Below, one piece after another: positions 42,099 through 49,349 of a stretch of DNA of 64,000 nt. The position numbers and the translations under genes are program-made. The notes beneath the pieces were generated by a model. The model worked only from the letters and a program-made list of their open reading frames with translations, was not told the DNA's origin and made no database searches. Source of the stretch: JAMOQA01 sp964420365 (GTDB lineage Bacteria; Acidobacteriota; Polarisedimenticolia; J045); contig CAYQTA010000077.1 of assembly GCA_964420365.1 (NCBI GenBank), positions 80,547 to 144,546 on the forward strand, given 5' to 3'. Each line of letters opens with the position of its first letter. Position 1 is the stretch's first letter.

Positions 42099-42121
42099 CC
42101 TTCCCGCCCGCGTGCTACGGT
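42092..42121 (+). promoter_or_regulatory. Sigma-70-type promoter for mutS
   Basis: TTGTCA (42092-42097), 18 nt, TACGGT (42116-42121). The predicted start near 42128 is 17 nt before the mutS ATG at 42145 and upstream of its AGGAGAGG ribosome site. Confidence 0.5.
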
Positions 42122-42144
42122 CCCGCCGACCCAGGAGAGGCCCG

Positions 42145-44823
42145 ATGTCGACCGCCCCGCGCTCCCCGCGACCCGGGGTTCCCGAGATCCCCGCGGACCG
42201 GCTGACGCCGATGTTCCGCCAGTGGCTCGCCGCCAAGCGCGAGCACCCGGACGCCCTGCTGCTCTTCCGGATGGGGGACTTCTACGAGCTGTTCTTCGAC
42301 GACGCCAGGATCGCCGCCCCGATCCTGGAGATCGCCCTCACGGCCCGCGGTCGTGGAACGAAGACCGAGGCGCCGATGTGCGGCATCCCGCACCACGCCC
42401 TCGGCGCCTACGTGGCGAAGCTGGTCGAACGGGGCTACCGGGTGGCGATCTGCGAGCAGGTCGAGGATCCCCGCAAGGCGAAGGGCATGGTTCGCCGGGA
42501 GGTGGTCCGCGTCCTCTCCCCGGGAACCTTCGCCGACCCGGAACGCCTGGCGCCGGACCGGGGGCTCTGGCTCGCCTCGATCGCTCCGCCGGGCGAGGGC
42601 GAGCCGGCGTGGGGGGTCGCCCTCGTCGATCTCTCGACCGGCGAGATGCTCCTCGCCCGCCGGGAGGACGGCCCGGCGCTCGCCGACCTGCTCGCCCGGC
42701 ACGAGGTCCGGGAAGTGCTGGTCCCGGAGGGGAGCGAGGCGCTGGTGACACCCCACCTCCCCGAGATCGCGGGAGCCCGCCCGGTGGTGACGACGACGAC
42801 GCCGGATCGCTTTCACCCGGGGCTCGCTCCCTCGACGGTGCTCGACTACCTGGGGGTGCGGTCCCTCGACGCTTTCGGCTGCCCCGCCGATCACCCCGGC
42901 CTGGCGGCGGCCGCGGCGGCGCTGCGACACCTCGAGGAAACCCAGCACGCCCGGCCCCGTCACCTCGACCGGCTGCGCGTCGAGGACGAGGGGGAACTCC
43001 TGCTCCTCGACGCCTCCACCCGCCGCAACCTGGAGCTGGTCCGGAACCTCCGGGACGCGACCCGGCGGCACACGCTCCTCGAGGTGCTGGACAGGACCCG
43101 GACCCCCGTCGGGGCACGGCGGCTCCGCGCATGGATCCTCGCGCCCCTCCGGGACGCGGGCGCGATCCGTCGCCGGCAGGAAGTAGTCGGCGCCCTCGTC
43201 GACGACCCGGGACTCCGGGACGAGATCCGCGAGATCCTCGGCGGTATCCGCGACCTCGAGCGCCTGCTCGGCCGGGCGGCCCTCGGAACCGCCACGCCCC
43301 ACGACCTGGCAGCCCTGCGCCGCTCCCTCGAGGGCCTCGGCCCACTCGCGGCCGCCCTCGGCCGGATCGACACGACCCTCGGGCGGGACCTGGCGAGCCG
43401 CCTCGACCGCCTCGAGGACCTCCTCGACGTGCTGGCGCGGGCCCTGGCCGAGGAACCCGGCGGGATGCCGGGAGAGGGCCGCGTGATCCGGGAGGGGTAC
43501 GATGCCGACCTGGACGAGGCCCGCGAGCTCGCCCGGGGCGGGCGGAGGCTGGTCGCCGCGATCGAGGCCCGCGAGCGGGAGCGAACCGGCATCCCCTCCC
43601 TGAAGGTCCGGTACAACAAGGTCTTCGGGTACTTCATCGAGGTGACCCGGGCGAACCTCGACCGGGTCCCGGACGACTACGAGCGCCGCCAGACCCTGGC
43701 CGGCGGAGAGCGGTTCGTCACGCCGGAGCTCAAGGAGCTCGAGGCGCGGATCCTGTCCGCGGAGGAGCGGGTCGGGACCCGGGAGCGGGAGCTGTTCGAG
43801 GAGCTCCTGCGGGAGGTCACCCGGCGTGGCTCCCGGCTGCGGGAGTCCGCCGAGGTGATCGGCGACCTCGACGCCCTCGCGTCCCTCGCCGAGGTGGCCG
43901 CGAGCGAGGGGTACGTCCGGCCGGTCGTCGACGGCGAGGACCGGGTCGAGATCGTCGACGGGCGTCACCCGGTGGTGGAGCGCCTGGTCGGGGCCGGGGG
44001 CTTCGTCCCGAACGACTGCCGACTGGACGACGAGCAGCGAATCCTCGTCGTTACCGGGCCGAACATGGGCGGCAAGAGCACCTACCTCCGCCAGGTCGCC
44101 CTGCTCGTGCTGATGGCCCAGGTCGGTTCCTTCGTCCCGGCGCGGGAGGCCCGGATCGGCGTGGTCGACCGGGTCTTCTGCCGGGTCGGCGCGGCCGACA
44201 ACCTCGCCGGCGGCGAGTCGACGTTCATGGTCGAGATGATCGAGACGGCCAACATCCTCCACGGGGCGACGGACCGGAGCCTGGTCGTCCTCGACGAGAT
44301 CGGCCGGGGGACGTCGACGTGGGACGGGATGGCGATCGCCTGGGCCGTGGTCGAGCACCTCCACGACCATCCGCGAGTCCGGCCGAAGACCCTCTTCGCC
44401 ACCCACTACCACGAGCTGACGGAGCTGGCGACACGGCTGCCGCGGCTCGCCAACGTGCACATCACCGTGCGCGAGCACGGGCACGAGGTCGTCTTCCTGC
44501 ACCGGGTGGAGCCGGGGGCCTCGGACCGTTCCTACGGCATCCACGTCGCGCGGCTGGCCGGTCTCCCGGACCCGGTGGTCCGACGGGCCCGGGAGATCCT
44601 CGAGCGCCTGGTCGCGGAAAACGCCGGGGCGCGGGACCTGGTCCGCCCCGTCCCGGGGACACCCCTCCAGCTCGACCTGTTCTCCGCGCCCCGCCCCGAT
44701 GCCTCGGCCGAGGAGATCCTCGCGCGCCTCCGGGAGATCGACCCGGACGACACGACGCCGCGCCGCGCGCTCGAGATCCTCGCGGAGCTGGTGGAGCTCG
44801 CTCGCCGGCGGGACCGGGACTAG
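42145..44823 (+). CDS. mutS: DNA mismatch repair protein MutS
   Basis: 892 residues from ATG at 42145 (AGGAGAGG upstream). It is the mismatch sensor of methyl-directed repair. The N-terminal mismatch-binding domain has FRMGDFYELFFDDA, which contains the Phe-x-Glu (F-Y-E) mismatch wedge, and PMCGIPHHALGAYV. The core and clamp follow (about 260-560, LLLLDASTRRNLEL, IPSLKVRYNKVFGYFIEVT). The ATPase has VTGPNMGGKSTYLRQ (Walker A), STFMVEMIETANIL and LDEIGRGTSTWDGMAIAWA (Walker B). The C-terminal region RREILERLV and helix is present. The length is slightly above E. coli MutS (853). It is transcribed divergently from the DUF4870 operon and ends against cheR with a 4-base overlap. Confidence 0.97.
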   Translation: MSTAPRSPRPGVPEIPADRLTPMFRQWLAAKREHPDALLLFRMGDFYELFFDDARIAAPILEIALTARGRGTKTEAPMCGIPHHALGAYVAKLVERGYRVAICEQVEDPRKAKGMVRREVVRVLSPGTFADPERLAPDRGLWLASIAPPGEGEPAWGVALVDLSTGEMLLARREDGPALADLLARHEVREVLVPEGSEALVTPHLPEIAGARPVVTTTTPDRFHPGLAPSTVLDYLGVRSLDAFGCPADHPGLAAAAAALRHLEETQHARPRHLDRLRVEDEGELLLLDASTRRNLELVRNLRDATRRHTLLEVLDRTRTPVGARRLRAWILAPLRDAGAIRRRQEVVGALVDDPGLRDEIREILGGIRDLERLLGRAALGTATPHDLAALRRSLEGLGPLAAALGRIDTTLGRDLASRLDRLEDLLDVLARALAEEPGGMPGEGRVIREGYDADLDEARELARGGRRLVAAIEARERERTGIPSLKVRYNKVFGYFIEVTRANLDRVPDDYERRQTLAGGERFVTPELKELEARILSAEERVGTRERELFEELLREVTRRGSRLRESAEVIGDLDALASLAEVAASEGYVRPVVDGEDRVEIVDGRHPVVERLVGAGGFVPNDCRLDDEQRILVVTGPNMGGKSTYLRQVALLVLMAQVGSFVPAREARIGVVDRVFCRVGAADNLAGGESTFMVEMIETANILHGATDRSLVVLDEIGRGTSTWDGMAIAWAVVEHLHDHPRVRPKTLFATHYHELTELATRLPRLANVHITVREHGHEVVFLHRVEPGASDRSYGIHVARLAGLPDPVVRRAREILERLVAENAGARDLVRPVPGTPLQLDLFSAPRPDASAEEILARLREIDPDDTTPRRALEILAELVELARRRDRD

Positions 44824-45902
44824 GAGCCCGTGTCCTTTCCCCCCCCGCGCCGCCCGATCCGGGCCAGGGTCTTCTCCCGCATCTCCCGGAGTCGCTGCAG
44901 CAGCGCCTCGTGCTCGTCGCGGTCGAGCGCGCCGGTCTTCGTCCCGGCAGGCCGCGCGGCGGCCACGGGACACGCCGCCCGGGCGGGCGCGGTCTTCCGT
45001 GGCCTCGGCGCCGGGGAGGCGGCGGGCTCCGCCGCGGCGGGGACCGACGACGACGGCTGGCGGCCGGACTCGCGGGGCACGTACCAGACGGCCCGCCCCT
45101 CCTGGACGGTCTCGAAGGCATCGCTGTGCCCCGCCAGCGACTCGGAAGCACCGAGGAAGAGGACCCCCCCCGGCTCGAGCACCCGGGCGACCCGGTCGAA
45201 CAGGTTTCGCTTGAACGGACCGTCGAAGTAGATCGCGACGTACCGCAGAAAGACGGCGGTGAAGCTGCCGAGGGGAGCGAAGCTGTCCTGCAGGTTGAAG
45301 CGGCGGAACGTGACGAAGGCGCGGACCTCGTCCTTGACCCGCCAGCCCCTGCCGTCCCTGGTAAACCAGCGATCCCGCACGGCGGGGTCGAGGCCCCGCT
45401 CCATCTCCACCGCGTTGTAGACGCCCGCCTCGGCCTGGGCGAGGGCACTCTCGGAGATGTCGGTCGCCAGGATCGCGAGGCCCTCCCGCGGCGCGTCCGG
45501 GTTGAGGCGGCAGTACTCGAGCCAGGTGATCGCGATCGAGTAGGGCTCCTGGCCGGTGGAGCAGGCGGCGCACCAGATGCGGACCCGCTCCCGCCTTCCC
45601 GCCCGGATCTCCTCGCACCAGGCGGGAAACAGCCGCTCCCGGAGGACCCGGAACGGCTCCCCGTCCCGGAACCAGAGGGTCTCGTTCGTCGTCATCGCGT
45701 CGACGATCCGGTCCCGCACCCGGCGCGTCCGGTCCTCGACGGCCTTCCGGTGGAGGTCGGCGAACGAACGGCACTCGAGTTCGCCCAGCAGGCCCCCGAG
45801 ACGGCTCTCGACCAGGTACTTCTTGTCCGGCCCCAGCGTGATCCCGCACTCCTCCCGGATGTACTCCCGGAGGAGACGGAACTCGTGGTCGTCGAGCTTC
45901 AT
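44820..45902 (-). CDS. cheR: Chemotaxis protein methyltransferase CheR
   Basis: 360 residues from ATG at 45902, overlapping the cheB stop (ATGA). It methylates chemoreceptor glutamates using SAM. The N-terminal helical domain (LREYIREECGITLGPDKKYLVESRL) and MTTNETLWFRDGEPF lead to the SAM fold VRIWCAACSTGQEPYSIAI, with ILATDISESAL and FNLQDSF typical of CheR. The C-terminal 90 residues are a proline/alanine-rich extension plus a short helix (LLQRLREMREKTLARIG), beyond the usual length of about 280; a receptor-binding pentapeptide link is not evident. It is the last gene of the chemosensory run. Confidence 0.92.
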   Translation of the reverse strand: MKLDDHEFRLLREYIREECGITLGPDKKYLVESRLGGLLGELECRSFADLHRKAVEDRTRRVRDRIVDAMTTNETLWFRDGEPFRVLRERLFPAWCEEIRAGRRERVRIWCAACSTGQEPYSIAITWLEYCRLNPDAPREGLAILATDISESALAQAEAGVYNAVEMERGLDPAVRDRWFTRDGRGWRVKDEVRAFVTFRRFNLQDSFAPLGSFTAVFLRYVAIYFDGPFKRNLFDRVARVLEPGGVLFLGASESLAGHSDAFETVQEGRAVWYVPRESGRQPSSSVPAAAEPAASPAPRPRKTAPARAACPVAAARPAGTKTGALDRDEHEALLQRLREMREKTLARIGRRGGGKDTGS

Positions 45903-47017
45903 CGCGTCCCCACTCCCGCGAGTGCCGCCTTCGCGACGAGCCGCTCCGCGATCCTCTCGAGGGGCACCGACTCGTCGGAAAGACCGGCCTCGTCCACCGC
46001 CCGCGGCATCCCGTAGACGACACAGGTCTCCGCGGACTGGGTGATGCACCAGCAGGCGCCGGACTCCTTGAGCGCCCGCACCCCTTCGAGCCCGTCCTGT
46101 CCCATCCCGGTCATGATCACGGCGAGCACCGAGCGCTCCTCCGGGCAGGCGGCGAGGGACCGGAACAGCACGTCCACCGCCGGCTTGCACGAGTTCACGG
46201 GCGGTTCGTCGGAGAGCTCGACCACGGGCTTGCCGTCCCGCAGGACGACCTTCATGTGGTGACCGCCGGGGGCGAGGAGCACCGTGCCCCGTTCCACGGC
46301 GTCGCCTGCCGCCGCCTCCCGGACCCGCAGCTCCGACAGGTCGTCGAGGCGCTTGGCGAGGGAGGCGGTGAAGACCGGCGGCATGTGCTGCACCATCACG
46401 ACCGGGAGGGGGTAGTTCCCCGGGAGGGCGGGGATCACCCTGGTCAGGGCCTGGGGCCCCCCGGTCGAGACGCCGATCGCGGTGATCCACGGTTCCCGCG
46501 GCCTCCGCCCGGGGCGCGCCGCGGGACGGGGCCGCGGCGCCGGCGCGGGAGCAGCCGGCCGGGCGGCCGCCTTCGCCTCTCCGGCAGGGCGGGCGGGAAC
46601 ACTCCCGGCCCGCAACCGGTGACGAACGGCATCGAAGACCCGGCCCAGCTCCGCCTGGAGCAGGCGAACCGAGACACCGTAGCCGGTGCCCGACGGCTTC
46701 TGGACGAACTCGAGGGCCCCGGCCTCGAGGGCGCGCACGGTCAGGTCCGCGCCCTCCCCCTCGCCGCTCGAGACCATGATCGCCGCGACGTCGGGCCAGC
46801 GCGCCTTCATCTCGGCCAGCAGCTCGAGGCCGGTCATCCCCGGCATGTGATGGTCCACCAGGGCCGCGTCGAACGGCTGGGACTCCAGCTTGCGGAGCGC
46901 CTCGCGCCCGTCGTTGGCCGTGACGACCTCCTCCACGCCGGGCAGCTTCCGGGCCACGTCGGCCAGGATGCGCCGGTAGATCAGGCTGTCGTCGACGACG
47001 AGGATCCTCAGGCCCAT
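45899..47017 (-). CDS. cheB: Chemotaxis response regulator methylesterase CheB
   Basis: 372 residues from ATG at 47017 with GGGGAGGGAG upstream. The receiver domain (1-120) begins LRILVVDDSLIYRR; the phosphoacceptor is Asp55 (ALVDHHMPGM). An Ala/Pro/Arg-rich linker follows (about 145-180). The methylesterase domain has GVSTGGPQALTRV with the active-site Ser, VVMVQHMPPVFTASLAKRLD with His, and AVIMTGMGQDGLEGV with Asp, so the triad is complete. It removes methyl groups from receptor glutamates when phosphorylated by CheA. It overlaps cheR by 4 bases and follows the chemoreceptor gene. Confidence 0.95.
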   Translation of the reverse strand: MGLRILVVDDSLIYRRILADVARKLPGVEEVVTANDGREALRKLESQPFDAALVDHHMPGMTGLELLAEMKARWPDVAAIMVSSGEGEGADLTVRALEAGALEFVQKPSGTGYGVSVRLLQAELGRVFDAVRHRLRAGSVPARPAGEAKAAARPAAPAPAPRPRPAARPGRRPREPWITAIGVSTGGPQALTRVIPALPGNYPLPVVMVQHMPPVFTASLAKRLDDLSELRVREAAAGDAVERGTVLLAPGGHHMKVVLRDGKPVVELSDEPPVNSCKPAVDVLFRSLAACPEERSVLAVIMTGMGQDGLEGVRALKESGACWCITQSAETCVVYGMPRAVDEAGLSDESVPLERIAERLVAKAALAGVGTR

Positions 47018-47045
47018 CGCTCCCTCCCCGCGGCCGGGCATCGGC

Positions 47046-48818
47046 TCAGAGCCGGAACTGCCCGACCACCTCGATCAACTGCGAGGAGAGCCGCTCGAGC
47101 TCCCCGGCGCTGGTTCGGATCTGCTCGGCGTGGCCGCTGGTCCCCTCGGCCGACTGCTTGATCCCCTCGATGTTCCGCGCGATCTCCTGGGTCCCCGACG
47201 CCGCCTCGGAGATGTTCCGCGCGATCTCCCCGGAGGCCTGGCTCGCCGCCTGGACCGACTGGGAGATCTCGGAAATCGTCGCCGACTGCTCCTCGACCGC
47301 CGAGGCGATCGTCCGGGCGATGTCCGACACCTCGGTGATCACGGAGGCGATCTCCCCCATCGCCTCGGCGGCGACGCTCGTGCTCTGCTGCATCTCCTCG
47401 ATCTGGCGGCTGATCTCCTCCGTGGCCTGCGACGTCTGGCGGGCCAGTTCCTTGACCTCGTTGGCGACGACCGCGAAGCCCTTGCCCGCCTCGCCGGCGG
47501 AGGCCGCCTCGATCGTGGCGTTGAGCGCCAGGAGGTTCGTCTGGTCCGCGATGTCGTTGATCACGTCCAGGACCTTCCCGATCTTCCGGGATGCCTCGCG
47601 GAGCTTTTCCATCACCTCGGCCGTCTGGCTCGCCTGCCGCTCCGCGTGTGCCGCGATCTCGGACTCCCGCTGGCAGTTCCGGGAGATCTCGCCGATCGTC
47701 TCGGTCATCTCCTCGGCCGCGGTGGCCACGGAGTCGAGCATCGCCGACGTGTCGGTGGCGTTTCCCGCGATCCCCGCGATCGTCTGGGACAGCTCCTCCC
47801 CGGCCGCGGCCACCGTCACCGCGGCCTCGCTGACCTGGGTGGACTCCTCGGCGAGCGTGTTCGCCTGGGCGGTCAGCTCCTCGGAGGCGCCGGCGAGGAA
47901 CCCGCTGTCCTCGCGGATCTTGCCCAGCAGGTCGCGGAGGGCCGTCTTCATCCGGCGGAGCGCCGCCGCCAGTTGCCCGAGCTCGTCGGACGAGTCGAGC
48001 TCGAGGTCGCTCGCCAGGTCTCCCGCCGCCAGCGCGTCGGCGTAGGCAACGGTCCGGGCGAGGGGCCGCACGAGCATCCGCTGGAGGGCCCAGAGCATCA
48101 GGGCGGCCCCGAGCACGATGCCGACCAGGCCGACCCCGATCGCCTTCCGCATCGCGGAGGCGAAGGCCGCGTCCGCCTCGTCGAGGGAGAGCACCAGCTC
48201 GAAGGCACCGTGGACCTCGCCTTCCTTCCAGTTCTCCATGCGCGAACCGGTGGGATCCGTTCCGTCCGGGTTGCCCCACCAGGAGGCGGACATCGCCGGG
48301 TCACCGTGGCAGTACAGGCACGTCTTCGAGAGGCGCACCGGGCGGAAGTACCGGACCGCGTTCCGCTCCCGGTCGACCACCCAGTACTCCTTGGCGTCCC
48401 CCGCCTGGAACGTCTTCAGCACCTTCGCCTCGAGCTCGTCCGGCTCGTTCTCCGGCCGGCGCGGCGAGAACTTCGGCGTCTTGAAGGTGTAGCCCGCTTC
48501 CTTGGCGTTCTGCGCCAGGGACTTCATCGACGAGACGACCGGCACCGCCGCCAGGACCTTCTCCATCTCCCCGGCCCGGGCCCATTCCCGGAGCTGGTCC
48601 AGGGAGAAGACACCGAGGGCCCATTTCTGCTCCATCTCCTCGCGGGCACCCTCGCCGGTCATCAGGATGCCCCGCGCCTTCTCCACCGCGGTCAGCTGCG
48701 CCTGCTTGCGGGCATGCCCCGCGTACAGCACGAGGAGCACGCCCACCAGGAGCGCCGGGATCATGATGGCGAGCACCGTGATCTTGGCCCGGATCGTCAT
48801 CGCCTGTCTGAACACCAT
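47046..48818 (-). CDS. Methyl-accepting chemotaxis protein with a c-type-heme-like (DUF3365) sensor
   Basis: 590 residues from ATG at 48818. Two membrane segments (about 11-33 and 228-248) bracket a periplasmic DUF3365/Tll0287-like domain that contains Cys167-x-x-Cys170-His171 in KTCLYCHGDP, a covalent-heme motif. HAMP follows (about 248-300: RMLVRPLARTVAYADALAAGD). The signalling coiled coil has the conserved hairpin DVINDIADQTNLLALNATIEA and VVANEVKELARQTSQATEEI. The heme would sense redox state, oxygen or nitric oxide. It lies between cheW and cheB within the chemosensory run. There is no obvious CheR pentapeptide at the C-terminus (GQFRL). Confidence 0.88.
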   Translation of the reverse strand: MVFRQAMTIRAKITVLAIMIPALLVGVLLVLYAGHARKQAQLTAVEKARGILMTGEGAREEMEQKWALGVFSLDQLREWARAGEMEKVLAAVPVVSSMKSLAQNAKEAGYTFKTPKFSPRRPENEPDELEAKVLKTFQAGDAKEYWVVDRERNAVRYFRPVRLSKTCLYCHGDPAMSASWWGNPDGTDPTGSRMENWKEGEVHGAFELVLSLDEADAAFASAMRKAIGVGLVGIVLGAALMLWALQRMLVRPLARTVAYADALAAGDLASDLELDSSDELGQLAAALRRMKTALRDLLGKIREDSGFLAGASEELTAQANTLAEESTQVSEAAVTVAAAGEELSQTIAGIAGNATDTSAMLDSVATAAEEMTETIGEISRNCQRESEIAAHAERQASQTAEVMEKLREASRKIGKVLDVINDIADQTNLLALNATIEAASAGEAGKGFAVVANEVKELARQTSQATEEISRQIEEMQQSTSVAAEAMGEIASVITEVSDIARTIASAVEEQSATISEISQSVQAASQASGEIARNISEAASGTQEIARNIEGIKQSAEGTSGHAEQIRTSAGELERLSSQLIEVVGQFRL

Positions 48819-48839
48819 CGTCTTCTCTCCCGCGGCCCG

Positions 48840-49349
48840 TCAGGCCGTCGCCTGGGCCGCCACGCCGCGGCCGGCCACCCGCTCCAGCACCCGCTCCACC
48901 CGGAGCAGGAGCAGGAGGCGTTCGTCCAGCTTGCACACTCCCTGCAGGAACTCCCCCGAGATCCCTCCCGCGTTCGCCGGGGGCGCCTCGATCGTTCGCT
49001 CGTCGGTGGTGACCACGTCGCCGATCCGCTCCACCAGGAGCCCGACCGGGTCGGGCCCGGGACGGTCCTCGAGCACGCCCTCCCGGAGGGCGTCCTCCAC
49101 GTCCTCCCGGGTCTTCAGGATGATGCAGCGGGTCCCGGGTCCGACCCGGGCCGGGGGCAGCCCGAGGAGCATCGCCAGGTCGAGGACCGTGATGATCTGC
49201 CCGCGGAGGTTGAGCAGGCCCCGCACGCCGGCGGGTACGTCCTCGAGGGGGGTGAACTCGACCTGGCGGATGATCTCCCGGACCAGGAGGATCTCGACCC
49301 CCAGCAGGTCCTTGCCGACCTGGAACGTCGCGAACTGCCGCTCACGCAT
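48840..49349 (-). CDS. cheW: Chemotaxis coupling protein CheW
   Basis: 169 residues from ATG at 49349, overlapping cheA by 8 bases, with GGGAGGAC upstream. It links receptors to CheA. The SH3-like fold shows FATFQVGKDLLGVEILLVREIIRQ, VPAGVRGLLNLRGQIITVLDL with the conserved NLRG, and VGLLVERIGDVVTTDE. The C-terminal GGISGEFLQGVCKLDERLLLLL region matches CheW. The 169-residue length is normal. Confidence 0.93.
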   Translation of the reverse strand: MRERQFATFQVGKDLLGVEILLVREIIRQVEFTPLEDVPAGVRGLLNLRGQIITVLDLAMLLGLPPARVGPGTRCIILKTREDVEDALREGVLEDRPGPDPVGLLVERIGDVVTTDERTIEAPPANAGGISGEFLQGVCKLDERLLLLLRVERVLERVAGRGVAAQATA

